64,000 nt of DNA from an uncultured Sphingomonas sp. (GCA_913775315.1 CAJYIX010000025.1:39134-103133); one strand, 5' to 3'. Shown: positions 19,216-28,445, numbered from the stretch's first letter. Numbers and translations are program-made. The notes: a model not told the origin generated them from the sequence alone.

Positions 19216-21573
19216 ATGTATCCGCTTTCCCGCCTGCATCGCCTCGCCCTCCCCGCGCTACTGGTCGCTGCCGCAGCACCGGCCGCGGTCCGCGCCGCCG
19301 ATCCCGCGCCGTTCGACCTTGCCGGCCCCGACCTTCGCATCCGCGTCACGCGCGGCACCGCGATGCTGCCGATCGCCGAGGTCCCGGAGCTGGCCGCGGG
19401 CGACACGGTCCGCATCGAGGCCGACCTGCCCGCCGACCAGCGCGCACGCTTCATCCTCGTCTCCGCCTTCCTGAGCGGTGCGACCAACCCGCCCCCGCGC
19501 GACTGGATCCGCTCGGCCGAGACGTGGAAAACGAAGGAGAAGGACCGCGTCCTCACGCTGACCGTGCCGGAGGGCGCCCGCCAGCTCGCCGTCTTCCTCG
19601 TCCCCGAGACCGGCAGTGCGGAGGGCACCATCGCCAGCGCCGTCCGCGGCAAGCCCGGCGAGTTCGTCCGCGCGACCCAGGCGATCAACCGCGCGTCGCT
19701 CGACCGCTCGCGCCTCAACGCCTTCGTCGCGGCGATTCGGGGCGAGGAGGACGACGATCCCGCGCACCTGAAGCGCGTCGCGCCGACGCTCGCCAAGAGC
19801 CTCGCGATCAAGCTCAATGCCGAATGCCTCGACAAGGTGGTCGACTATCAGGTCGCCTGCCTGCTCGAGAACCGCGAGTCGCTCGTCCTGACCGACGTGC
19901 ACAGCAGTTCGCTGGCCGAGACGATCGCCGGCGCGCCCACCAACCTGGCGCTGCAACTGAGCTACACGCGCGAGGCGGGCTTCGGTTACTACAGCCAGTA
20001 TATCGCCGTCGTCCGCGACATCGCGCGATTGTTCGGCGCGTTCAGCAATCCGCAATTCCGCTACCTCCCCGCGCTGGGCCTGCGCGGCGGGGATCGCATG
20101 TCGCTCCTGCTCGACACCGCGCCCTCCTTCGCCAAGCCGCGCTCGGTGATCGTCGCGCCGATGCCCGCGATCGGCGGCGACAGCCCGCCACGGCTGCGCG
20201 CCGCCAGCGACGCCCCGCTGTGCGGCGCCGACCCCGCGCTAACGCTTCCTGTCGAGGGCGCGCCGCTGATCTATTCGACGGATTTCGCGCGCGACATGGC
20301 ACTGGTCGCCGGCGGCCAGCGCGTAGCTTTGCGCGCTCGCGCCGACCGCGGCGGCTATGTCGTTACTGCGCCGCTCACCGGCATGGGCACGGTAGAGGGC
20401 CGGATCGAGGGGCGCTGGGGGTTCGAACCGCTGACCGGCCCCGCCTTCCGCCTGCAATTCCCCGACGGCAAGGGCTGGACTGCGGCGGAGGACGCAACGC
20501 TCGTCGTCGGCCGCGACAACATGCTCGACCTGCGCGGCGCGGCCCCCGCCTGCATCACCGGCGCGACGATGCGCATCGGTGACGGCCCGGCCCGCGACGT
20601 CGCGTTCAAGCCGCAGGACGACGGCCGTCTAGCGCTCACGCTCCCGCTGGCCGACGCGAAGGCGGGCCGCGTGTCGATCGAGCTGCGCGAAACCGGCGCG
20701 GCGAAACCGACGACCCTGACCCTGCGCGCCTATCGCGAAGCGAGCCGGATCGACGCCGTCACTGTCCATGCCGGGGACGCCGCTGCCGAACTCACCGGCC
20801 AGCGCCTCGACCTGGTCGAGCGCGTCGAGATCGGCGACCTGCGCGCAGTCCCGCAGGGTCTGACGCGCGAAGCCAAGACCGATCGCCTGGCACTGACCGG
20901 CGCCGGCACCGCGCCCGCCGCGGGCAATGCGACCGCGCGCGTCATCCTCAGCGATGGCCGCACGCTGACCATTCCCGTTACCGTCCGCCCGCCTCGCGTC
21001 GCCGCCGCGATCATCGAGGGCAGCGTCCGCGTCGAGGGCACCACCCCCTTCACTCCAGTCGAACCGGGAGAGCCGCTGCTTCCCGCCGACGCAACGCTCC
21101 GTTTCGCCGTCCGCGCCTCGACCGGCGACCTTGCCCCGAGCGACACCATCGAGATCGCCGGTCCGGCGGGGCAGACCGCCCGCCTCGTCGCCGGGCCGCG
21201 GCTTCAGCTTCAGGGCAAGGACGTGCTCGTCGCCGCGCTCGATCCCGCCGCGCTCGGCCCCTCGGCGTTCGGGCCGCTCCGCTTCCGCCTCGTCCGTGGG
21301 ATCGAGGCGAGCGACTGGCGACCGCTGGCCACACTCGTCCGCCTGCCCGCGCTCCAGCCGGTCAAATGCGATGCGAAGGCGCGCTGCACGCTGCGGGGCG
21401 AGGGCCTGTTCCTGATCGAGGCGGTCGCCCCGACCCGCGCCTTCGGCGATGCTGTTGCCGTTCCGGACGGCTTCACCGGCCCGGCGATCGAGGTGCCGCG
21501 CCCGGCCGATGGCATGCTCTACCTGAAACTGCGCGACGCCCCCGGCCGCATCGTCACGCTGCCCGCCAAGTGA
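19216..21573 (+). CDS. Large exported protein of unknown function
   Basis: 785 residues with a clear signal peptide (LHRLALPALLVAAAAPAAVRA, then AADPAP), so periplasmic or surface-located. I recognise no family. The first ~330 residues contain helical stretches (QAINRASLDRSRLNAFVAAIRG; KLNAECLDKVVDYQVACLLENRESLVLTD). The remainder (~340-785) looks like successive beta-rich, Ig-like segments with alternating hydrophobic strands. Cysteines are few and paired (KCDAKARC near the end), which suits disulfides. The GTG of the following LysR gene overlaps its stop (GTGA), so the two are co-translated. The neighbouring exporter operon makes it a candidate partner or cargo, but nothing in the sequence proves this. 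Confidence 0.8.
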   Translation: MYPLSRLHRLALPALLVAAAAPAAVRAADPAPFDLAGPDLRIRVTRGTAMLPIAEVPELAAGDTVRIEADLPADQRARFILVSAFLSGATNPPPRDWIRSAETWKTKEKDRVLTLTVPEGARQLAVFLVPETGSAEGTIASAVRGKPGEFVRATQAINRASLDRSRLNAFVAAIRGEEDDDPAHLKRVAPTLAKSLAIKLNAECLDKVVDYQVACLLENRESLVLTDVHSSSLAETIAGAPTNLALQLSYTREAGFGYYSQYIAVVRDIARLFGAFSNPQFRYLPALGLRGGDRMSLLLDTAPSFAKPRSVIVAPMPAIGGDSPPRLRAASDAPLCGADPALTLPVEGAPLIYSTDFARDMALVAGGQRVALRARADRGGYVVTAPLTGMGTVEGRIEGRWGFEPLTGPAFRLQFPDGKGWTAAEDATLVVGRDNMLDLRGAAPACITGATMRIGDGPARDVAFKPQDDGRLALTLPLADAKAGRVSIELRETGAAKPTTLTLRAYREASRIDAVTVHAGDAAAELTGQRLDLVERVEIGDLRAVPQGLTREAKTDRLALTGAGTAPAAGNATARVILSDGRTLTIPVTVRPPRVAAAIIEGSVRVEGTTPFTPVEPGEPLLPADATLRFAVRASTGDLAPSDTIEIAGPAGQTARLVAGPRLQLQGKDVLVAALDPAALGPSAFGPLRFRLVRGIEASDWRPLATLVRLPALQPVKCDAKARCTLRGEGLFLIEAVAPTRAFGDAVAVPDGFTGPAIEVPRPADGMLYLKLRDAPGRIVTLPAK

Positions 21574-22469
21574 CCACGCAGCCGACGCTCCGACAGCTTC
21601 GCTACCTGATCGCGCTCGCCGATCATGGCAGCTTCACCCGCGGTGCCGCGGCGGCGGGGGTGTCGCAGCCCAGCTTCTCGCAGCAGATCCAGTTTCTCGA
21701 GGCGCTGCTCGGCGGCCGGGTGGCCGAGCGCGGCGCGACGAAGACGATCCTGACTCCGCTGGGGCGAGAGGCCGTGGCGGGCGCGCGCCGCGTGCTGGCG
21801 GAGGTGGCGGCGTTCGAGGCGCTGGCCGACCGTCGCGGCGATGCGCTGTCGGGCACCATCCGCCTCGGCGTCTCGCCGACGCTCGGCCCCTATATCCTGC
21901 CCCAGTTGGTCGCGCAGTTGCACGCGGTCAGCCCCGACCTTCGGGTCCATGTGCGCGAAGGGCTGCCCAACCGGCTCGTCGAGCTGCTGGCGGACGGCAC
22001 GCACGACGTGATCCTCGTGCAGCTACCCATCGCCGACCGCGGCCTGCACGTCGAGCGGCTGTTCCGCGAGCCGCTGTTTCTCGGCATGGCCTCCGACGAT
22101 CCGCTGAAGAAGCACGAGGCGATCGCCGTCGGGGATCTGGCCGGGCGCGGGCTGCTCACGCTCCAGCCGCAATACCGGATGAGCGAGCAGGTCGCGGCTC
22201 TTGCCGAACAAGCGGGAGCGCACGTGCTGCGCGATTACGAGGGGACCAGCCTCGACGCGATCCGGCAAATGGCGGGCATGGGCATGGGTCTCGCGCTGCT
22301 GCCCCGCCTCTATATCCGCCAGGAAATTCGCGAGGGGGACGGCCTGATCGTCCGACCGTTCGCTGGCGGGCGCCAGTATCGCGAGATCGGTCTGGTGTGG
22401 CGATCGGGGGCCGGGCGAGCGCCCGCATTTCTCACGCTTGCGCAATTGCTACGCGATGTTGCGCAATAG
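21570..22469 (+). CDS. LysR-family regulator, OxyR-like but cysteine-free
   Basis: 299 residues. The N-terminal winged HTH (LRQLRYLIALADHGSFTRGAAAAGVSQPSFSQQIQFLEALLG) and effector domain resemble the OxyR branch of LysR proteins. No cysteine occurs anywhere, so the OxyR peroxide-sensing disulfide cannot form; it must sense something else or act constitutively. The GTG start overlaps the stop of the exported protein. A LysR-type box (T-N11-A) overlaps its own stop codon and sits in front of the exporter operon, which is its likely target. Confidence 0.88.
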   Translation: MTTQPTLRQLRYLIALADHGSFTRGAAAAGVSQPSFSQQIQFLEALLGGRVAERGATKTILTPLGREAVAGARRVLAEVAAFEALADRRGDALSGTIRLGVSPTLGPYILPQLVAQLHAVSPDLRVHVREGLPNRLVELLADGTHDVILVQLPIADRGLHVERLFREPLFLGMASDDPLKKHEAIAVGDLAGRGLLTLQPQYRMSEQVAALAEQAGAHVLRDYEGTSLDAIRQMAGMGMGLALLPRLYIRQEIREGDGLIVRPFAGGRQYREIGLVWRSGAGRAPAFLTLAQLLRDVAQ

Positions 22470-22492
22470 GATAACCCTATCGGGCATATAGT
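22466..22492 (+). promoter_or_regulatory. LysR box and promoter of the pseudo-ABC exporter operon
   Basis: ATAGG-ATAAC-CCTAT (22466-22480) is an inverted repeat of exactly the AT-N11-AT form typical of LysR binding sites. It overlaps the lysR stop codon. TATAGT at 22487-22492 makes a good -10 with no separate -35, the usual layout of a LysR-activated promoter. A small hairpin (GGGCA...TGCCC, 22495-22508) lies in the leader before the ATG at 22557. Confidence 0.55.
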
Positions 22493-22556
22493 CTGGGCAC
22501 CGTTGCCCCAATAGCCCTCCCCTTACAGATAGCGCGTCTGTCAGGGAGAAACGGCA

Positions 22557-24239
22557 ATGGCGGACCAGCGCCCGGGTATCCGGGCCTTTGTAGGGTGGAT
22601 CGGGCTGGTGCTGACCCCCGACGCGGCCTTCGTAAGGCTGGCGATCGTCTATGGGATCGCCATCTCGCTCCTGTCGCTGGCGACGCCGATTTCGGTTCAA
22701 TTGCTCATCAATTCGGTTGCCAACACCGCGCTGCCGACGCCGCTGTTCACGCTCGCTGGGCTGCTCTTCCTGCTGCTGATGATCGCGGGCGTGCTCGCCG
22801 CCTTCCGCGTCCATTTGCTCGCGCAGTTCGAGCGGCGGCTGTTCGCGCGGATCGTCGCGGAGATCACGATCCGCGCCGTCCATGCACAGAACCCGTTCTT
22901 CGCCGATGCGCGGCGCGGCGACCTGTTCAACCGCTATTTCGACCTGATGACGGTGCAAAAGGCGCTGCCGAGCCTGATCATCGGCGGCTTCACCATCTTC
23001 CTTCAGGGCGCGGTGGGCCTGGTCGTCACCAGCTTCTACCACCCTTTCTTTCTCGCCTTCAACGCGGTGCTGGCGCTGTCGCTGTTCCTCGTCTGGCAGT
23101 TCTGGGCCTCTGGCGCGATCCGCAGCGCGGTCGAGAAAAGCCATGCCAAGCACGCCGCCGCATATTGGCTGGACAGCGTCGGCGGGTCGAACGGCTTCTA
23201 TAAATCCAGCCGCCACCTCGACTTCGCGATGGACCGGTCGGAGGCGATGACCGCGGGCTATGTCGCCGCGCATCGCCGCCATTTCCGCTACACCTTTGCC
23301 CAGACGTGTGCGCTGCTGCTCATCTATGCGGTCGCCAGCGCCGCGCTGCTCGCGCTGGGCGGCTGGCTCATCATCCAGAACCAGCTCTCGATCGGCCAGC
23401 TCGTCGCCGCCGAGCTCATCCTGTCAGGCGTCTTTTACGGCATCGCCCAGTTCGGTCCGTATCTGGAGGCGCTGTACGACCTCGCCGCGGGCCTCGAGGA
23501 GCTGTCGCTCTTCTGGGACGTGCCGCAGGAAGCGGGCAAGGCCGATGGCGAAGGCCCGGCGGATGGCTCGATCCGCATGGCCCGCGTCGAACATGATGGC
23601 CGCCGCTTCGACTTCGAGGTCGCCGCTGGCGAGCAGTTGGCGGTCGTCGCCGCACCGGGGGTCGAGCGGTCGCTGGCGATGCTGTTCAAGCGGCATCAGA
23701 GCCCGGCCCGCGGCCTCACCGTCATCGGCGGGCGAGAGATCGGCGGGCTAGATACCTATCGGTTGCGGGCCGAAGTGATGGTGCTCGACCGGCCGAGCTT
23801 CGTCGAGATGTCGATCCGCGACTATCTGACGCTTGCCGCGTCGGGGGATGCCGCACGCATGGTCGAGGCGCTGGAAACGGTGGGCCTGGCCGAGCGGCTG
23901 GGCGGTCTGGCGGAGGGGCTGGACACCGTGATCTCCACTTCCGGTTGGCCGCTGTCGGTGGGCGAGCTGATGGCGCTAAAGCTCGCTGCCGCGCTCTTGG
24001 CGAAACCCAAGCTCCTCGTCCTCTCGCCGCTCTACGACCTGCTCCCGCCCGAACGCGTCGATGCGGTGCTTGCGCGGCTGCGCGGCGATACCACCGTCCT
24101 TCAGTTCACGCGGCGACCGCAGGGCCTCTCGCGCGACGGCGCGCTCTGGATCGGCACCGACGAACAGCGCCGCTGCGCCACCGAGGCCGAGCTGATCGCA
24201 CTCGCCAGCGAAGGAGGCAGCGATGCCCTTCCAGCCTGA
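22557..24239 (+). CDS. ABC exporter-like membrane protein with a dead nucleotide-binding domain
   Basis: 560 residues laid out as a type I secretion/HlyB-like half transporter. About six membrane segments fill residues 1-300 and a nucleotide-binding-domain fold fills ~335-545, with no N-terminal C39 peptidase. The second domain aligns by eye along its length with ABC ATPases, but each motif is lost. Walker A is AAPGVERSL (365-373, Lys to Arg371, Gly to Glu370). The Q-loop region reads VMVLDRPSF. The signature is LSVGE (466-470). Walker B is LLVLSP (Asp to Ser490, Glu to Pro491). The switch His is Arg519. ATP hydrolysis is therefore unlikely. SD GGGAGA precedes the ATG. It overlaps the HlyD gene by 17 bp. 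Confidence 0.85.
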   Translation: MADQRPGIRAFVGWIGLVLTPDAAFVRLAIVYGIAISLLSLATPISVQLLINSVANTALPTPLFTLAGLLFLLLMIAGVLAAFRVHLLAQFERRLFARIVAEITIRAVHAQNPFFADARRGDLFNRYFDLMTVQKALPSLIIGGFTIFLQGAVGLVVTSFYHPFFLAFNAVLALSLFLVWQFWASGAIRSAVEKSHAKHAAAYWLDSVGGSNGFYKSSRHLDFAMDRSEAMTAGYVAAHRRHFRYTFAQTCALLLIYAVASAALLALGGWLIIQNQLSIGQLVAAELILSGVFYGIAQFGPYLEALYDLAAGLEELSLFWDVPQEAGKADGEGPADGSIRMARVEHDGRRFDFEVAAGEQLAVVAAPGVERSLAMLFKRHQSPARGLTVIGGREIGGLDTYRLRAEVMVLDRPSFVEMSIRDYLTLAASGDAARMVEALETVGLAERLGGLAEGLDTVISTSGWPLSVGELMALKLAAALLAKPKLLVLSPLYDLLPPERVDAVLARLRGDTTVLQFTRRPQGLSRDGALWIGTDEQRRCATEAELIALASEGGSDALPA

Positions 24240-25281
24240 CCATATCGTCCATTTCCCGACGCTGGCGAGCATCCGGCCGCCGCGAGTGACGCGAGTCGTC
24301 GCGTGGCTGGTCGTCTTCGCCATTGCGGCGGTAGTCGCGATCCTGATCCTCGTCCCCTGGGTCCAGACCTCGGCCGGCGCGGGCCAGATCGCCGCGCTCG
24401 ATCCCGAGGATCGCGTGCAGGACGTGACCGCGCTCGTCCCCGGCCGAGTGGAGCGCTGGTACGTTCGCGACGGCGACCTAGTGAAGCGCGGCGACCCGAT
24501 CGCGAAGATAACCGACAACGACCCCGATCTCCTCGCCCGCCTCGCCGCCGAACGCGCGCAAGTGCTCGCCGAGATCGCCGCCGCGCAGCAGGCGATGGCC
24601 GTGTCGCAGATCGACGTCGGCCGCTCCGCGCAATTGCTGGCCGAGGGGCTGGCCGCGCGCCGCGACTATGAAGCCACGCAGATCAAGGTCGCCGACCAGC
24701 GCGCCAAGCTCGCCGAAGCACGCGCCAAGCTGACCCGCGTCGACGTGACGCTCAACCGCCAGTCGGCACAGCTTGTCCGCGCGCCGCGCGACGGGCGTAT
24801 CCAGTCGATCAACGCCGCCGCCGGCGCGACGCTCGTCTCGGCGGGCGACCTGCTCGCGACGCTCGCGCCCGAAACGCCGGTGCGAGTGGTCGAGCTGATG
24901 GTCGACGGCCGCGACATTGCGATCATCCGTCCCGGCCGCCCGGTGCGGCTGGCGTTCGAGGGGTGGCCCGCGATCCAGTTCAGCGGCTGGCCCTCGGTCG
25001 CGCAGGGGATGTTCGACGGCCGCGTCCGCTCGATCGACCCCTCGGCCCAGACCACCGGCCTGTTCCGCGTGCTGGTCGAACCGATGCCGGGGAAGCCCGG
25101 CTGGCCAGGCACCGGCTTCGTCCGGCTGGGCGGTAAGGTGCGTGGCTGGATTCAGGGTGAGACGGTGAGCATCGGCTACGAACTCTGGCGCCAGCTCAAC
25201 GACTTCCCGCTCGAGTTCCGCCGGCCCGCGGACGAGCCGAAGGGCCCCGGTCCCGATCCGGTCGTGAAGGTAAAGAAATGA
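24223..25281 (+). CDS. HlyD-family periplasmic adaptor (membrane fusion protein)
   Basis: 352 residues. One membrane helix (VVAWLVVFAIAAVVAILILVPW) lies near residues 25-47. Then come a split biotinyl-lipoyl domain (LVPGRVERWYVRDGDLVKRGDPIAKI ... RAPRDGRIQSINAAAGATLVSAGDLLATL), a short coiled-coil hairpin and a beta-barrel region. It joins the inner-membrane exporter to a TolC channel. SD GGAGG precedes the ATG. It overlaps both its neighbours, so the three genes are translated as a unit. Confidence 0.9.
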   Translation: MPFQPDHIVHFPTLASIRPPRVTRVVAWLVVFAIAAVVAILILVPWVQTSAGAGQIAALDPEDRVQDVTALVPGRVERWYVRDGDLVKRGDPIAKITDNDPDLLARLAAERAQVLAEIAAAQQAMAVSQIDVGRSAQLLAEGLAARRDYEATQIKVADQRAKLAEARAKLTRVDVTLNRQSAQLVRAPRDGRIQSINAAAGATLVSAGDLLATLAPETPVRVVELMVDGRDIAIIRPGRPVRLAFEGWPAIQFSGWPSVAQGMFDGRVRSIDPSAQTTGLFRVLVEPMPGKPGWPGTGFVRLGGKVRGWIQGETVSIGYELWRQLNDFPLEFRRPADEPKGPGPDPVVKVKK

Positions 25282-26669
25282 TCCGCCCGATCGCCATCGC
25301 CGCGGCGGTCTTCGTCGCCGCCCCCGCCGCCGCCCAGCAACTGCCGCTGGACGAGGTGCTGCGCTCCTCCGCCACCCACGCCCCCGCGATCCTCGAGGCG
25401 ATCACGCGCGAGCGACAGGCGAACGGTCGCCGCCTGTCGGCCGAGGGCGCGTTCGACCTGTTGTTCGAGGGGGACGCCCAGTCGCGGGTGGCGGGATACT
25501 ATGACGGTACCGTTGTCGAGGGGAAGGCGACCCGCCCGCTCGCCAACAACGGCGGCTATCTCTTCGGGGGCTACCGCGTCTCGCGTGGCGATTTCCCGAT
25601 CTACGAGGACAAGGCGTTCACCAATCGCTTAGGCGAGGTGAAGGTCGGCGCAGTGTTCTCGCTCATGCGCGACCGGCTGATCGACGAGCGGCGCGGACGG
25701 TTGGGGCTGGCGGGCGGCGACATCGCCCTCGCGCGACTCGACCGCGAGATGGTGGCAATCGGCGTACAGCGGCGCGCGATCGACGCCTATCAGGCATGGG
25801 TCGTCGCCGGCATGCGCGTGCGCGTCTATCGCGACCTTCTCGGCCTCGCGACCGAGCGGCAGGCGTCGATTGAGCGGCTGATCGCCCTCGGCGCGCGCCC
25901 GCAGATTCTGGGGACGGAGAACCGCCAGAACATCGTCCGCCGCCAGACGCTGCTCGTCCGCGCCGAACAGGACCTCGCCGCCGCCGCCAACGCCCTCTCC
26001 TTCTACCTCCGCAACGAGAATGGCGAGCGGCTGGTCCCCGCCGCCGAGCGCCTGCCCGACCGCTTCCCGGAACTGCGCCTCCCCGCCCTCGGGCCCGACC
26101 TAGCGCAGCGGATCGAACGGCCGGACCTCGAAGCGATCCTCGTCCGGCTGGATCAGGTCGAAGTGAAGCGCCTGCTTGCCGAGAACGACCTGCTCCCGCG
26201 GCTGGATATCCGGGCGGAGGCAGCCAAGGACGTGGGGCCGGTCGGGCTTGGCGGGTCGTCGCGGACGCCGGCGGAGGGGATCGTCGGCCTGCGCTTCTCG
26301 CTCCCCCTCGAACGCCGTGCCGCCCGCGGCAAGATCGCCGAGGCGGCCGCCGAGGCCGACGGGCTGCGCCTTCGCCGCAAGCTGATCGAGGATCAGATCC
26401 TCGTCGAGGTGAACGGCCTCGCCATCCAGGCGACGACGGCCGACCGGCTGCTAGCGCTGGCCGTCGACGAAACCGCGCTCGCAAACCGCATGGCGGAGGC
26501 AGAGCGCCGCCGCTTCCAGCTCGGCGCCAGCGATTTCATCGTCGTCAACCTGCGAGAGGAGAGTGCCGCCGACGCCCGCCTGCGCCAGCTCGATGCCGAA
26601 TATCGCCGCTCGGCCGCCCGCGCCGAACTGGTGGCGGCGACCGTGGATCGGGTGCAGTTGGGCCTGTAA
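25278..26669 (+). CDS. TolC-family outer-membrane efflux protein
   Basis: 463 residues with a signal peptide (MIRPIAIAAAVFVAAPAAAQQ). Two related helical halves follow, with the long coiled coils typical of TolC trimers (LAENDLLPRLDIRAEA; RKLIEDQILVEVNGLAIQ; RRRFQLGASDFIVVNLREES). It forms the outer-membrane tunnel for the exporter and HlyD adaptor encoded directly upstream (4-bp overlap, ATGA). A single-copy TolC fixed to one adaptor suggests a dedicated pathway. Confidence 0.88.
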   Translation: MIRPIAIAAAVFVAAPAAAQQLPLDEVLRSSATHAPAILEAITRERQANGRRLSAEGAFDLLFEGDAQSRVAGYYDGTVVEGKATRPLANNGGYLFGGYRVSRGDFPIYEDKAFTNRLGEVKVGAVFSLMRDRLIDERRGRLGLAGGDIALARLDREMVAIGVQRRAIDAYQAWVVAGMRVRVYRDLLGLATERQASIERLIALGARPQILGTENRQNIVRRQTLLVRAEQDLAAAANALSFYLRNENGERLVPAAERLPDRFPELRLPALGPDLAQRIERPDLEAILVRLDQVEVKRLLAENDLLPRLDIRAEAAKDVGPVGLGGSSRTPAEGIVGLRFSLPLERRAARGKIAEAAAEADGLRLRRKLIEDQILVEVNGLAIQATTADRLLALAVDETALANRMAEAERRRFQLGASDFIVVNLREESAADARLRQLDAEYRRSAARAELVAATVDRVQLGL

Positions 26670-26720
26670 CCGCTTACAGACTTGCGTTGCAGCACACAAA
26701 GGCGCATGGGAGCCCCGTTC

Positions 26721-28445
26721 ATGACAATCGAAACCCTCCCCCCGCTTCTATCGGAAGCGCTCGCCGCGCGTGGTTACGACACGCTGACCGCCGTCCAGTC
26801 CGCCGTGCTGGAGCAGCCCGATCATAATCGCGACCTCATCGTCTCGGCCCAGACGGGCTCGGGCAAGACCGTCGCCTTCGGCCTCGGCATCGCGTCGCAA
26901 TTGTTCGAGGACGGCGCGCTCGCGCGGAGCGATACGCCGCTGGCGCTGGTCATCGCGCCGACCCGCGAACTCGCGATCCAGGTCAGCCGCGAGCTGATGT
27001 GGCTGTATGAAAAGGCGGGTGCCCGCATCGCCACCTGCGTCGGCGGGATGGACGCGGCCAAGGAGCGCCGCAACCTACAGCGCGGGGTCCAGATCGTCGT
27101 CGGCACTCCCGGCCGCCTGCGCGACCACCTTGAGCGCGGAGCGCTCGACCTCTCGGCCCTGCGCGCCGTCGTCCTCGACGAGGCGGACGAGATGCTCGAC
27201 ATGGGGTTCCGCGAGGACCTCGAGCAGATCCTCGACCTGACGCCGGAGGGGCGCCGCACGCTCCTGTTCTCGGCGACGATGCCCAAGTCGATCGTCGCGC
27301 TCGCCCGTCGCTATCAGCGCGATGCCGAGCGGATCTCAACCGTGGGCGAGGATCGCGGGCACGGCGATATTGAATATCAGGCGATCGCCGTTTCGCCCGC
27401 CGATATCGAGCATGCCGCGATCAACCTGCTCCGCCTGCACGAGGCGGAGACGGCAATGCTCTTCTGCGCCACGCGCGACAATGTCCGTCACCTGCACGCC
27501 AGCCTGACCGAGCGCGGGTTCGCCGCGGTCGCACTGTCGGGCGAGCACAGCCAGAACGAGCGCAACGCCGCGCTTCAGGCGCTGCGTGATGGCCGTGCCC
27601 GCGTCTGCGTCGCGACCGACGTGGCGGCGCGCGGCATCGACCTGCCCAGCCTCAGCCTGGTCGTCCATGTCGAGCTGCCGCGCGATGCCGAGACGCTTCA
27701 GCACCGCTCGGGCCGCACCGGCCGTGCAGGGCGCAAGGGCACCGCGGTGCTGATCGTTCCCTACCCCCGCCGCCGCCGCGTCGACATGATGCTGCGTTCC
27801 GCACGCATCGCCGCCGAGTGGATGGACGCGCCGACGCCCGACGACATTCGCGCCAAGGACCGCGAGCGGATGCTGGCGACGTTGCTCGCCCCCGTAGAGG
27901 CGGATGAGGACGATCGCGCGCTCGCCGCGCAGCTCCTCGAAAAGATGAGCGCCGAGGATATCGCCGCCGCCTTCGTCCAGAGCGTCCGTGCCAAGCTGCC
28001 CGCGCCCGAGGAAATGATCGAGGCGGCCCCGCGCGATCCAGCGACCGCGCATCACCGCCCCGGCTTCGACGACGTGCAGTGGTTCCGCATGGACATCGGC
28101 CGCCGCCACAATGCCGATCCGCGCTGGATCCTGCCGCTGCTCTGCCGCCGCGGCCACATCACCAAGAACGAGATCGGCGCGATCCGCATCCTGCCGACCG
28201 AAACCTGGTTCCAGGTGCCGAGCGGCATCGCCGCCAAGTTCGCCAGCGCCGTCCAGCGCAGCGGCGATCCGCAGGCCGATGACGAGAGCGGCGTCCGCAT
28301 CGAGCGGGCCGATGGCCAGCCCCCCTCGCCCGGCCATCGCGGCGAGCGCAGCGGTCCGCCGCAGGGTCGCCCCCCCGGCCGCCCGCCCTACCGCGCCAAG
28401 CCCGCCGGCGGCCGCCCCCCGCATAAGCCGCGTCGTCCGGGCTGA
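26721..28445 (+). CDS. DEAD-box RNA helicase with DbpA-type RNA-binding domain
   Basis: 574 residues. RecA-like core motifs are intact: QTGSGKT, PTRELA, GTPGR, DEAD (LDEADEMLDMGF), SATMP, ATDVAARGID and HRSGRTGRAGRKG. A DbpA/CsdA-type RNA-binding domain (~465-525, ITKNEIGAIRILPTETWFQVP) and a basic Arg/Pro/Gly-rich tail follow. Such helicases help ribosome assembly or mRNA turnover, especially in the cold. The ATG at 26721 is chosen because GGGAG stands 9 bp upstream; ATG 26706 and a TTG further upstream are also in frame. Confidence 0.93.
   Translation: MTIETLPPLLSEALAARGYDTLTAVQSAVLEQPDHNRDLIVSAQTGSGKTVAFGLGIASQLFEDGALARSDTPLALVIAPTRELAIQVSRELMWLYEKAGARIATCVGGMDAAKERRNLQRGVQIVVGTPGRLRDHLERGALDLSALRAVVLDEADEMLDMGFREDLEQILDLTPEGRRTLLFSATMPKSIVALARRYQRDAERISTVGEDRGHGDIEYQAIAVSPADIEHAAINLLRLHEAETAMLFCATRDNVRHLHASLTERGFAAVALSGEHSQNERNAALQALRDGRARVCVATDVAARGIDLPSLSLVVHVELPRDAETLQHRSGRTGRAGRKGTAVLIVPYPRRRRVDMMLRSARIAAEWMDAPTPDDIRAKDRERMLATLLAPVEADEDDRALAAQLLEKMSAEDIAAAFVQSVRAKLPAPEEMIEAAPRDPATAHHRPGFDDVQWFRMDIGRRHNADPRWILPLLCRRGHITKNEIGAIRILPTETWFQVPSGIAAKFASAVQRSGDPQADDESGVRIERADGQPPSPGHRGERSGPPQGRPPGRPPYRAKPAGGRPPHKPRRPG

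Noticed and set aside
22557-24239. Treating the degenerate ABC gene as a pseudogene
   Set aside because: The frame is intact over 560 codons, it has a good ribosome site and tight overlap with HlyD and TolC genes, and the changed motifs keep the fold's length and hydrophobic pattern.
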